A stretch of DNA of 51,943 nucleotides from Deltaproteobacteria bacterium (GTDB taxonomy: Bacteria; Desulfobacterota; Binatia; UBA9968; JAJDTQ01), in the NCBI GenBank assembly GCA_028818755.1, contig JAPPNF010000092.1, positions 1 to 51,943 of the forward strand. The letters run 5' to 3'. A program made the position numbers and the translations under genes. The notes below the pieces were generated by a model that was given only the letters and a program-made list of their open reading frames with translations, was not told the DNA's origin and searched no databases. Shown here one piece after another: positions 16,569 through 24,901 of the stretch (the first letter of the stretch is position 1; the number at the start of each line of letters is the position of its first letter).

Positions 16569-17558
16569 ATGAGACGAGCGCTTCGCTATTCAGTCGCTGT
16601 TTTCGCCTTGGTCATGTTCGCGGCGACCACGGCGCCGGCGGCGGACCTGGTGCTCAACGGCGCCACCGCGTGGAAGAAGGACTACGTCTTCAATGACGGG
16701 TTCTGGGAGTTCAAGCGCCGGGTCGAGAAGATGTCCGGCGGCAAGATCGAGGTGAGGTGGAAGGGCGGTCCCGAGATCGCGCCGGCCTTCGAGATGCTGA
16801 GCCTGGTGCAGCGCGGCACGCTGGACGTGCTGAGCAGCACCGGCGCCTACTTCACGGACAAGATGGCCGAAGGGGTCTACCTCGACTACTTCGAAGGCCC
16901 TGTGAGCGAAATGCGCAAGGGCGGCGTCATCGATTTCTTCGACAAGATCCAGCAGGAGAGGACCGGGGTGAAGCTCCTGGGGCTGCCGTCGGGTCTGGTG
17001 GGCTACGCGATCTTCACGAAGAAGCCGGTGAAGGGTCTTGCCGACTTCAAGGGCATGAAGCTTCGCGGCACTCCCACCTATCTGCCCATCGCGGAGTCGC
17101 TGGGCGCCTCGATGATCCGGATGCCGTACTCCGACCTCTACGCCGGCCTCGAGCGGGGCGTCGTCGAAGGGTACTTCTCGCCCATCATCGGAACCCTGGG
17201 GGCCAAGTTCTACGAGCAGATCTGTTGCATCATCAAGCCCTTCTTCTGGACCGTGCGCACCTGGCTGTACTTCAACCTGAAGACCTGGAACAAGCTGACT
17301 CCGGAGCAGCAGAAGCTCCTTACCGAGGCCGCCATCGAGACGGAGAAGTGGGGACCGGCCCATTTCGACAAGTACATCGACGCGGAGCACAACACCCTGG
17401 TGACCAAGCACGGCATGCAGATCATCGAGCTTCCCCCGGAAGATGCCAAGCGCCTGCGCAAGATCGCGTACGAGTCGGCCTGGAAGAAGTTCGTTCCGGT
17501 CTCGCCGAAGTACGGCAAACAGGTCCGGGAGATGGCTCGACGTTTCGAGCAGAAATAA
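16569..17558 (+). CDS. dctP: TRAP transporter substrate-binding protein DctP, copy 3
   Basis: 329 aa; ATG 16569 after GCGAGGGAGG. Signal peptide RRALRYSVAVFALVMFAATT then APAADLVLNGATAWKKDY. The core reads FKGMKLRGTPTYLPIAESLG and GLERGVVEGYFSPIIGTLGA. This copy differs most: LRGTPTYLPIAES replaces MRSTPTYLPxGQA in the ligand-contact segment. It is the binding protein nearest to DctQ, separated from it by a strong hairpin at 17598-17630. Confidence 0.93.
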   Translation: MRRALRYSVAVFALVMFAATTAPAADLVLNGATAWKKDYVFNDGFWEFKRRVEKMSGGKIEVRWKGGPEIAPAFEMLSLVQRGTLDVLSSTGAYFTDKMAEGVYLDYFEGPVSEMRKGGVIDFFDKIQQERTGVKLLGLPSGLVGYAIFTKKPVKGLADFKGMKLRGTPTYLPIAESLGASMIRMPYSDLYAGLERGVVEGYFSPIIGTLGAKFYEQICCIIKPFFWTVRTWLYFNLKTWNKLTPEQQKLLTEAAIETEKWGPAHFDKYIDAEHNTLVTKHGMQIIELPPEDAKRLRKIAYESAWKKFVPVSPKYGKQVREMARRFEQK

Positions 17559-17597
17559 GGGGCCTCTTCACGGCGAACTCATGTGCTGAACCACCCG

Positions 17598-17630
17598 CCG
17601 GGCTGTCCGCACGCGCCGCGGACAGCCCGG
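17598..17630 (+). terminator. 13-bp perfect hairpin between DctP copy 3 and DctQ
   Basis: CCGGGCTGTCCGC (17598-17610) and GCGGACAGCCCGG (17618-17630) enclose a 7-nt loop. No T-run follows, so it is more likely an mRNA-stabilising or attenuating stem that lets binding proteins outnumber the membrane subunits than a full terminator. Confidence 0.65.
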
Positions 17631-17653
17631 ACACGGGATAGCCGAATCTCGTC

Positions 17654-18202
17654 ATGTCGCAACTCGGGCAGACTCTGGAGCGAGCCTGGGACTCGCTGCT
17701 GAATGGCCTCGCTTACTTTGCGGGGCTCCTCGTGGTCACGGTGACCTTCTCCGTGCTCTACGAAATAGTGGCGCGCTACTTCTTCAACAGCCCGACCATC
17801 TGGGCGGTGGATCTGACCGAATACTCGCTGGTCTACATTACCTTCCTCGGGACCCCCTGGGTGCTGCGCGACCATGCGCACACGCGCGTGGAGCTGGTGG
17901 TGGAACGGCTCCGGCCCAGGGTGCGCCTGATCCTGGGCATCGTGGTATCGCTGGTGGCGGCAACGGGCGCGGTGGTGATGGCGTGGGAAGGCGCCTGGGA
18001 GACCTGGGAGTCCTACCTCGGCGGCCATGCCGAGCTCAAGGCGTGGCGGGTGTACCGCTGGCCGCTCATTCTTCCCATCTGCGTCGGCAGCACCATGCTG
18101 GTCATCGAGTTCCTGCGCCAGGCGTGGCACAACGTCGGGATGCTGCGCCGGGGCGACCCGATCCCGGACGAATCGGCTCCCGTGGGCCAGGATTCCCTCT
18201 GA
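17654..18202 (+). CDS. dctQ: TRAP transporter small permease DctQ
   Basis: 182 aa. Four hydrophobic helices are visible (ALLNGLAYFAGLLVVTVTFS, SLVYITFLGTPWVL, LILGIVVSLVAATGAVVMAW, LILPICVGSTMLVIEFL) with the family motif EIVARYFFNSPTIWAVDLTEY and the charged RDHAHTRVELVVERL after helix 2. It holds the DctM permease in the inner membrane and contacts the binding protein. Its stop lies seven bases before the DctM ATG. The ribosome site is weak. Confidence 0.9.
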   Translation: MSQLGQTLERAWDSLLNGLAYFAGLLVVTVTFSVLYEIVARYFFNSPTIWAVDLTEYSLVYITFLGTPWVLRDHAHTRVELVVERLRPRVRLILGIVVSLVAATGAVVMAWEGAWETWESYLGGHAELKAWRVYRWPLILPICVGSTMLVIEFLRQAWHNVGMLRRGDPIPDESAPVGQDSL

Positions 18203-18209
18203 GCACGAG

Positions 18210-19520
18210 ATGGAGTGGTACGAAGTACTGATCTTGATGCTCGCCGTGCTGATGGTCCTTTTCGTGGCCGGCACGCCGGTGGCGTTCGCCTTCCTCCTGA
18301 TCAACATCGGCGGGCTCTTCCTGTTCATGGGCGGGTTGCCGGCGCTGCGGCTCATGGTCACCAGCGCCTTCGCGACCCTGGCGAGCTTCGTGCTGGCCCC
18401 GGTGCTGCTGTTCATTCTGATGGGCGAGATCATGTTCCGATCAGGGCTCGCGGTGCGCACCCTGGACGCCCTGGACAAGTGGATCGGCGGCATACCCGGG
18501 CGGCTGAGCCTCCTGGCGGTGAGCGGCGGCACCTTGTTCTCCACCCTCAGCGGCTCCAGCATGGCCACCACCGCCATGCTGGGAACGACGCTGGTGCCGG
18601 AGATGCGGCGCCGGGGTTACAGCTACCTGATGTCCGTGGGCCCCATTTCGGCGGCCGGCGGGCTGGCGGCCATCGTCCCGCCCACCGCCATGGGCGTCTT
18701 GCTTGGCAGCCTCGCCGAGATCTCCATCGCCAAGCTCCTGATCGCCGGCATCGGCCCGGGCCTGTTCATGGCCGGCCTCTACGCGGTCTACATCATCGTC
18801 CGGGCCAAGCTGCGTCCCGAATCCGCGCCCATCTACGACGTCGCGCACGTGTCCGCCCGCGAGAAGGTCATGGGCCTGCTGCACCTGGCGCCCTTGAGCC
18901 TCATCGTGTTCATGGTCCTGGGGGTCATCTTCATCGGCGTGGCGACGCCCACGGAGGCGGCGGCCCTGGGAGCGCTGAGCACCGCCATGGTGGCGGCCAT
19001 GTACCGCAGCCTGACCTTCAAGGTGATAGCGCTGTCGGTGATGAGCACCGTGCGCGTGTCGGTGGTGGTGCTCATGATCATCCTCGCGTCCAATGCCTTC
19101 AGTCAGGTGCTGGCGTTCACGGGCGCCAGCCGGGGATTGGTGGAGATGGTGGCGGGGTTCCAGGCGCCGCCGGTGGTGATCCTGGTGCTCATGATGGTGA
19201 TCGTGCTCGTGCTGGGAATGTTCGTCGACCAGATCTCCATCATGATGATCACCGTGCCCATCTACTTCCCGCTGGCCGCCCAGCTCGGCTTCGACCCCAT
19301 CTGGTTCGGCATCCTGATGCTCCTCAACATGGAGGTGGCCAACACCACCCCGCCCTTCGGGCTTCAGTTGTTCGTGCTCAAGGGGGTCGTTCCCGACGCC
19401 CCCATGATAGAGATCTACAAGAGTTGCTTTCCCTTCGTGCTCCTCGATATGTTGAATCTGGCGGTCATGATCGTCTTCCCCGCCCTGGTGCTCACCCTTC
19501 CGCGGCTCATGTTGAATTGA
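18210..19520 (+). CDS. dctM: TRAP transporter large permease DctM
   Basis: 436 aa from ATG 18210; a longer in-frame ORF reaching into DctQ is rejected because MEWYEVLILMLAVLMVLF is the usual N-terminus. About twelve transmembrane segments. Family motifs: GTPVAFAFLLINIGG, SGSSMATTAMLGTTLVPEM, PPTAMGVLLGSLAEISIAKLL, GVATPTEAAALGAL, and FVDQISIMMITVPIYFP near the C-terminus. It carries the ion-coupled solute path. It belongs to the operon that starts with three DctP genes. Confidence 0.93.
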   Translation: MEWYEVLILMLAVLMVLFVAGTPVAFAFLLINIGGLFLFMGGLPALRLMVTSAFATLASFVLAPVLLFILMGEIMFRSGLAVRTLDALDKWIGGIPGRLSLLAVSGGTLFSTLSGSSMATTAMLGTTLVPEMRRRGYSYLMSVGPISAAGGLAAIVPPTAMGVLLGSLAEISIAKLLIAGIGPGLFMAGLYAVYIIVRAKLRPESAPIYDVAHVSAREKVMGLLHLAPLSLIVFMVLGVIFIGVATPTEAAALGALSTAMVAAMYRSLTFKVIALSVMSTVRVSVVVLMIILASNAFSQVLAFTGASRGLVEMVAGFQAPPVVILVLMMVIVLVLGMFVDQISIMMITVPIYFPLAAQLGFDPIWFGILMLLNMEVANTTPPFGLQLFVLKGVVPDAPMIEIYKSCFPFVLLDMLNLAVMIVFPALVLTLPRLMLN

Positions 19521-19591
19521 AGCCGGGAAGCGAGCACCCGCCCCGACGCGGCGGAGAGGTTGTCGGACCCCAGAGTGCTCTACGGAATCTG

Positions 19592-20734
19592 ATGGACACC
19601 CCGAACCATTCCATGCTGGAGGCCGCCAAGGCGCTGGCTCCAAAGATCCGTTCCTGCGCCGACCGGATCGAGGCGGAGCGCGAGCTGCCGCGCCCGCTGT
19701 TCGACGAACTGGCGGACGCCGGCCTGTTCAAGCTCGCGCTGCCGCGGTCCCTGGAGGGCGTCGAGATCGACCTGCCGTCCTACATCGAGGTTTTGGGAGA
19801 GCTCGGCCAGGCCGACGCCAGCACCGCGTGGGTGGTCAACCAGTGCTCGATCTTCGCCACCTACGCGGCGCGCATGCCCCATGAGATCGCCCGGGAGATC
19901 TGGACCGACACGCCGCGCTGTGTGGTGGCCAACACCGCCATGCCCACGTCGGAGGCGGTGCCGGTGCCGGGCGGGTACCGGGTCACCGGGCGTCATCGTT
20001 TCAGCTCCGGTTGCCGGCACGCGTCATGGTTCGCCGCCCGGGCGTGGATCCCGGACAACGGCGAGCCGGTGCAGAAGTTCCTGTTCGTGCCCGCGGCCGA
20101 GGTGGAGGTGCTGGATACCTGGAAGGTCCGCGGCATGCGCGGCACCGGCACCCACGACTTCGCGGTGGACGGCGCCTTCGTGCCGGCCGAGCGCACGGTG
20201 CCCCAGCGCGGCGCCCCGGTGGTGGAGCCCGGTCCGCTCTACCGGCTCTCCACCGTCCTGCTGTTCGCCTGCGGCGACGCTGCCCTCGCCCTGGGGGCGG
20301 CCCGGTCGTGCCTGGACGCGTTCATGGAGCTGGCCGGAGCCAAGACGCCCCACTCCATGCAGGCCTTGCTTCGCGACCAGCCGGCGGTGCAGGTGACGGT
20401 GGGTCAGACCCTGGCCGCCCTGGCGTCCGGCCGGGCCTATCTGCGTGACGCCGTCCGCGCACTATGGGCCGAGGCCGCGTCGGAGGGACCGCTCACCCTG
20501 GACCGGCGGGTGGCGTTGCGGCTGGCGACGACCCACTGCATCCGGGTCGCGGTGCAGGCGGTGGAGCAGCTCTACAACGCCTCCGGCACCACGGTCATCT
20601 ACGAGGGGAACATCATCCAGCGCCACTTCCAGGACCTGCACGTGATCAGCCAGCATGCCCAGGCGCGCCAAGTCGCCTACGAGCTGGCCGGGAAGCACGC
20701 TCTGGGTCTGGAGATCGAAACCGTCCGCCTCTGA
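19592..20734 (+). CDS. Acyl-CoA-dehydrogenase-fold flavoprotein, hydroxylase-like (class D monooxygenase type)
   Basis: 380 aa; ATG 19592. Layout matches acyl-CoA dehydrogenase-fold flavin hydroxylases (HsaA, DszC type): N-terminal helical domain with ELPRPLFDELADAGLFKLALP and GELGQADASTAWVVN, a beta domain with GGYRVTGRHRFSSGCRHASW and the MRGTGTHDFAVDGAFVPAERT loop, and C-terminal helices ending LYNASGTTVIYEGNIIQRHFQDLHVISQH. Such enzymes use reduced flavin from a separate reductase to oxygenate aromatic or sulfur compounds; no reductase gene is visible nearby. Placed 71 bp after DctM in the same direction, it may act on the imported solute (inference). A true dehydrogenase is the alternative. 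Confidence 0.78.
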   Translation: MDTPNHSMLEAAKALAPKIRSCADRIEAERELPRPLFDELADAGLFKLALPRSLEGVEIDLPSYIEVLGELGQADASTAWVVNQCSIFATYAARMPHEIAREIWTDTPRCVVANTAMPTSEAVPVPGGYRVTGRHRFSSGCRHASWFAARAWIPDNGEPVQKFLFVPAAEVEVLDTWKVRGMRGTGTHDFAVDGAFVPAERTVPQRGAPVVEPGPLYRLSTVLLFACGDAALALGAARSCLDAFMELAGAKTPHSMQALLRDQPAVQVTVGQTLAALASGRAYLRDAVRALWAEAASEGPLTLDRRVALRLATTHCIRVAVQAVEQLYNASGTTVIYEGNIIQRHFQDLHVISQHAQARQVAYELAGKHALGLEIETVRL

Positions 20735-20935
20735 GCCAGTGCGTGCGCGGGCGGGTTGAAACTTGCCCTGCCCGGCAACTGTCGTTCCAGCCGGTAGCAA
20801 TCGGAGCGGGTCAGGGAGGTAACGACATCACTTTCCGTCGTGTCGATGGACGCGGACCCTGAAGCCTGTGATGTCGTCGTCCCACACGACCCTTTCAACC
20901 GCCTCAGGTTACGATAGTTCGTACACAGGACGCGC

Positions 20936-22627
20936 TCAGCAAAAACCACTTCGGGCTGCGGCATTGGCCTCTAGCACTTCCCTTGCGACCCGACGCGCTT
21001 CGTCCAGTGTTCCGACAATCCGGCCCCCCGGCAGTTCGCCGAGGATGTCGAAGCTGTGCAGGGTCGCGGCCACCTCCCCGCCGAGGCCCATGACGATGCA
21101 CTCGGTCCCGGATCCGCCGGCGAGTTCCAGGAGCTGCCCGACCACCATAGCGGCGCTGTCGTCGATGTAGACGGTGTCCGAGAAGTCGAAGATCACCACC
21201 TCGTGCTCCTTGATATCCAGGCCGATCACACTGACCAGCTTGTGGGAAGAAGCCACACTCAACGTGCCCTTGAGCACCACCATGCCGACCCGCGCCGCAT
21301 GCGGGTCGGCGTGCGCCGCGGCATCGTCTCCGGCGAAGAACTTCGCGTCCAGCAACGGCACCGATATCACGCTGTCGAGCTCCAGCCGTTCCAGCCGCCG
21401 TGCATGCACCATTCCGCCGGCGATCAATCCGATGGCCACCGCGGTGATCAGGTCCACGAACACCGTCAGGCAGAGCGTCGTCAGCATCACCATGAGATGC
21501 TCGCGCCGGAGGCGATGAAGCCTGGCGAGCATGCGCCAGTCGATGATATCCCAGCCGACCTTGATCAACACCCCGGCCAGCGCGGCCAGCGGAATCGGCT
21601 CGACGAACCGCCCCAGACCCATCACCAGAGCGAGCAGAACCAGCGCGCGCACCGCGCCCGACACCGGCGTTGATCCGCCGGAGCGAATGTTGATCACCGT
21701 CCCCATGGTCGCCCCTGCCCCGGGCAGTGCGCCTATGAGCCCCGCAGCCAGGTTGCCGATCCCCTGCCCCACGAGCTCCCTGTTCGGGTCGTGACGGCTG
21801 CCGGTCATCGCATCGGCCACGAGGGAGGTCAGCAGGCTGTCCACCGACCCGAGCAGGGCGAGGATGATGGCTGGTTGCACCGCATGCAGCAGGAAGGCGA
21901 ACGACGGCGGCTCGAACTGCAGGCCGGGCAGGCCGACCGGGATCGCGCCGATGACCGGCGCCTCCCTGAACCAGAGCATGCCCAGCACCGTTCCGGCGGC
22001 CAGCGCCACGAGGGGGCCGGGGGCAAAACGCGAGAACCGGCGGGGCCACAGAAACCCGGCAGCAAGCGTGACCGCACCGATGGCGAAGGCGCCGGCGTCG
22101 ATGTTGCTCACCGCCGCCGGAAGCGCCCGTGCGGCACCCATGGGCCCACTTGTCGCCCCCGAAGCGCCCAGCAGCGACAGCGACTGCATCAGCATGATGA
22201 TGATGCCGATGCCGGACATGAAGCCGGATACGACCACGTAGGGCGTATACGCGACGAAGCGGCCGATCTTCGACACGCCCAACAGCACCTGCAGCAGGCC
22301 CGCCAGGACCACCACCGTGAGGGCTTCGGCGAGACTGCCCGCGTGGCTGGTGAGAACCGCCGCCATCGCGACGGTCATCGGCGCCGTCGGACCGGAAATC
22401 TGCGAGCGCGTGCCGCCGAACACCGATGCGAAGAAGCCCACCGCAATGGCGCCGTAAAGTCCGGCCGCCGCACCCATCCCGGAGGCGATGCCGAAGCCAA
22501 GGGAAACCGGCAGCGCCACCACCATGGAGGTCATGCCGCCGAAGACATCGCCGCGCAGAGTGCCGAGGTCGTAGTTCACCCGGAAACCAGCCATCCTTCT
22601 CGCACGCCCATGGTGTTCAGGGAACAC
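20936..22627 (-). CDS. SulP-family (SLC26-like) anion transporter with STAS domain
   Basis: 563 aa from GTG 22627, or 552 aa from ATG 22594 (MAGFRVNYDLGTLRGDVFGG); neither has a well-placed ribosome site. SulP motifs are VALPVSLGFGIASGMGAAAGLYGAI, FGGTRSQISGPTAPMTVAMAA and NRELVGQGIGNLAAGLIGALPGAGA (shown in part), across ten or more membrane helices. The last 120 residues form a STAS domain (VIFDFSDTVYIDDSAAMVVG). It imports sulfate, bicarbonate or dicarboxylate; the anion cannot be assigned. It lies 57 bp downstream of an amidohydrolase and converges on the flavoprotein gene. Confidence 0.9.
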   Translation of the reverse strand: MFPEHHGRARRMAGFRVNYDLGTLRGDVFGGMTSMVVALPVSLGFGIASGMGAAAGLYGAIAVGFFASVFGGTRSQISGPTAPMTVAMAAVLTSHAGSLAEALTVVVLAGLLQVLLGVSKIGRFVAYTPYVVVSGFMSGIGIIIMLMQSLSLLGASGATSGPMGAARALPAAVSNIDAGAFAIGAVTLAAGFLWPRRFSRFAPGPLVALAAGTVLGMLWFREAPVIGAIPVGLPGLQFEPPSFAFLLHAVQPAIILALLGSVDSLLTSLVADAMTGSRHDPNRELVGQGIGNLAAGLIGALPGAGATMGTVINIRSGGSTPVSGAVRALVLLALVMGLGRFVEPIPLAALAGVLIKVGWDIIDWRMLARLHRLRREHLMVMLTTLCLTVFVDLITAVAIGLIAGGMVHARRLERLELDSVISVPLLDAKFFAGDDAAAHADPHAARVGMVVLKGTLSVASSHKLVSVIGLDIKEHEVVIFDFSDTVYIDDSAAMVVGQLLELAGGSGTECIVMGLGGEVAATLHSFDILGELPGGRIVGTLDEARRVAREVLEANAAARSGFC

Positions 22628-22684
22628 CTTCGGCGTCCGCCGCCGTCACCGCACGGCCCGCCGGAATCCGTCTTCGCCGTAGCC

Positions 22685-23800
22685 CTACAGCCGCCACAGC
22701 CGCTTGGGATTGTCGTGCAGGATCTTGCGCTTCGACTCCTCGTCGATGTCGGTCCGTTGCTGCATGACGCGCAGGGCGTCCATCTGGCTCGAGCCGTCGT
22801 AGTGGCCGTAATCGCTGCCGATGACGAGGTTGTCCGGCCCGCACCGGTGGGTGTAGGAGAACTCGTCGTCGTTCTGGCAGGTGACGAAGATGTTGAACTC
22901 CTTCAGCACGTCGTCGGGCAGGGGGGTGCCGCGTTGCAGGCTGCGCCGCTTGGCCTCGTGAAGCATCCAGGGGAGCCACATGGAGCCGGCCTCGATAAAG
23001 GCCCAGCGGAGGTCGGGGTACTTGAGCGGAAGCTGGCTCTCGATCAGTCCCTCGCACGAGCCCGCGGTCAAGAGGCGGAAGCGCATGAGGCCGAAGGCGT
23101 TGGGATCGTAGGCCGGCCGGGTGATGTCGATGATGTCCTGGTTGCCGTTGCCGATGTGGGTGGCGACGACCATGTCGAGGCGCTGGGCCTCGTCCCAGAG
23201 CGGATGGAAATAGGGGTCGATGACGAGCCGCCGTCCCAGGATCGGCGGGATCGAGATCCCCACCGCGCCGTGGTCGCGCGCCCAGTTGAGGAGTTCCAGG
23301 GACGCGTCCATGCTCATCAGCGGCAGCACCGTGCACCACCGCAAGCGCCCCTTGGCTCTTTCCCACATGTCTGCCACCCAGCGGTTCCAGCTCTTGCACA
23401 GCGCCAGCTCCACCTCGGGCTGGTCGGTGGTGGGCACGGTCCACAGCGTGTGGAACAGCACCTGGGTGTCGATTCCCAGGCGGTCCATGTGCCGCAGCCG
23501 CCGCTCCACGTCGTCCTCACGGGAGCCGATGGGGGTCACGAGGTCACGGCCCTGCTCGCGGGACCGCTCGGCCATCTCTTCCTCGGTGAGGGTGACGAAC
23601 CGGAAGCCACGGGCTTGGCCGTTGATGATCCACCACTGGAAGTGAGGGTCCGTGGGGTGAGCCGCCAATACCGGGCGATACTTCTCGTCCTCCGGATCCA
23701 TGAACTCCCACGTCCGTTCGGTCTCCACCACGTGGGCGTCGGAGTCGATGAGGGCGTAGTCGGCGTCCGATTCAACAACGGGTCGAGCGTTGATGGCCAT
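22685..23800 (-). CDS. Amidohydrolase-related TIM-barrel metal hydrolase/decarboxylase (second copy)
   Basis: 371 aa from ATG 23800 (MAINARPVVESDADYALIDSD), preceded by CAGGAGGCGG; a longer in-frame form from 23866 is rejected. Motifs: LIDSDAHVVETERTW (D-x-H), TQVLFHTLWTVP, WNRWVADMW, VVATHIGNGNQD, FIEAGSMWLPWMLHEAKRR and IGSDYGHYDGSSQ, ending ILHDNPKRLWRL. It matches the amidohydrolase-2 family, acting on an organic acid with a bound metal. It is co-directional with, and 34 bp downstream of, the signal-less binding-fold gene at 23835-24695, so the two probably act together. Confidence 0.87.
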   Translation of the reverse strand: MAINARPVVESDADYALIDSDAHVVETERTWEFMDPEDEKYRPVLAAHPTDPHFQWWIINGQARGFRFVTLTEEEMAERSREQGRDLVTPIGSREDDVERRLRHMDRLGIDTQVLFHTLWTVPTTDQPEVELALCKSWNRWVADMWERAKGRLRWCTVLPLMSMDASLELLNWARDHGAVGISIPPILGRRLVIDPYFHPLWDEAQRLDMVVATHIGNGNQDIIDITRPAYDPNAFGLMRFRLLTAGSCEGLIESQLPLKYPDLRWAFIEAGSMWLPWMLHEAKRRSLQRGTPLPDDVLKEFNIFVTCQNDDEFSYTHRCGPDNLVIGSDYGHYDGSSQMDALRVMQQRTDIDEESKRKILHDNPKRLWRL

Positions 23801-23834
23801 GACCGCCTCCTGTCGTTGGTTGGAAGGGCTGTCG

Positions 23835-24695
23835 CTACAGAACCACCGCCGACTCGTAGGGTTCATCCAGGGGTGTGTCGCCGTCGAAAAGGTTTCGCGT
23901 CGCGATCCAGCGGTGGGTCTTCTCGTAGACTTCCCGTGTGTAGGGCTCGAAGACCATGCGCTCGCCGACTCCCATGGCGCTGACGTCCACCAGCTCGTGG
24001 TAGCGCTCGGGAATCTCCCTGAGGAGATAGTGCCGGTAGCGCTCCGGCTCCATGTCGATGTCGCGCTGGGCGCGTTGCAGCGCGTTGAAGTACTTCCGGG
24101 TGTCTTCTTCGTCGGCGTCCGGCTCCAGCAGGAAGCCGATCATGAACGTGGTATCGACGATCTTCCGGAACCCCTGCTGCTCCAGCACGTACATGGGCGC
24201 GCCGAAGACGTTGCCGGCCGGAACGTCGCGTTCCAGCAGCCGCGACATCCGGTCCAGCGGACGGCCGGCAAACTGCAGCTTGACCTCTGAAGAGTCGAGG
24301 ATCGGCTCCAGCGCCTGCAAGGCCGAGAAATGGCTCCCGGAGTGATAGCCCACCGCGATCTCGACGTTGGCGAGGTCGCGTGGCTTGCGGATCTCGGACT
24401 CCGGCGGCACGAAGATGCCCGAGGGCGTCACCGAGTAGGCATGTCCCCACATGCGGCCGTGCTGCCCCGTGGCCGCCACGTTGACCATCCAGTGGCAGGC
24501 CGAGCTCACGTCGCAGGCCCGTCCTTCCTTCATGTCCTCGAGGGCGCCGTGGCGGACTTCCTTGGGTTTCTCCGACTGCTGCGAAACGATGCCGAAGACG
24601 AACTCGTAGTCCAGCCCCTCGTCCTTGAAATACCCCAGTTCCTCCGCCACCCATTCCTGAAGTCTGCCGTGCGGCTGTATGCGAAATTTTGCCAT
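23835..24695 (-). CDS. Type-2 periplasmic-binding-fold protein without signal peptide (SsuA/NMT1-like)
   Basis: 286 aa; ATG 24695 after GGAAGGAACGG. The sequence MAKFRIQPHGRLQEWVAEELGYFKDEGLDYEF has the opening helix of NMT1/THI5/SsuA-type proteins ('A-x-x-x-GYFKxEGLD'), then RKPRDLANVEIAVGYHSGSHF, which aligns with the 'DLKGKKIGV' step. No signal peptide or lipobox and no ABC permease or ATPase nearby, so it is likely a cytosolic enzyme or sensor using this fold. It shares this organisation (beside an amidohydrolase) with the protein at 43479-44438. Confidence 0.68.
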   Translation of the reverse strand: MAKFRIQPHGRLQEWVAEELGYFKDEGLDYEFVFGIVSQQSEKPKEVRHGALEDMKEGRACDVSSACHWMVNVAATGQHGRMWGHAYSVTPSGIFVPPESEIRKPRDLANVEIAVGYHSGSHFSALQALEPILDSSEVKLQFAGRPLDRMSRLLERDVPAGNVFGAPMYVLEQQGFRKIVDTTFMIGFLLEPDADEEDTRKYFNALQRAQRDIDMEPERYRHYLLREIPERYHELVDVSAMGVGERMVFEPYTREVYEKTHRWIATRNLFDGDTPLDEPYESAVVL

Positions 24696-24834
24696 GGGCT
24701 CCGTTCCTTCCGAGCGTGTGTTGTCGACTGCGTGTCGACGTACAAACGTTACTGAAAGGAAGGCGGCGCGTCAATGGCGCGAAAGGCGCGGTCGTGGCCC
24801 AAGACGAGGTATGACCGGCGGTGTGGAGCCCGTG

Positions 24835-24875
24835 AAGAAGGGGCTCCCCGCCCAGGGACGGGAAGCCCGCTTCTT
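24835..24875 (-). terminator. Long imperfect hairpin downstream of the lamin-tail-domain gene
   Basis: The arms start AAGAAG and end CTTCTT, with GC-rich inner pairing (GGGCTCCCCGCCC against GACGGGAAGCCC) around a short loop. It lies 26 bp after the stop of the leftward gene at 24902. A T-run is missing, so termination strength is uncertain. Confidence 0.55.
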
Positions 24876-24901
24876 TGGCAAAGTCCGGACAAGAACCCGG
24901 C

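Noticed and set aside
18215-19591. Upstream extension of the flavoprotein ORF across DctM
   Set aside because: It lies in a different frame of the DctM gene and shows no protein-like pattern until MDTPNHSMLEAAK at 19592.
20735-20935. Gap between the flavoprotein and SulP genes
   Set aside because: About 200 bp with no gene, clear hairpin or repeat; convergent ends only.
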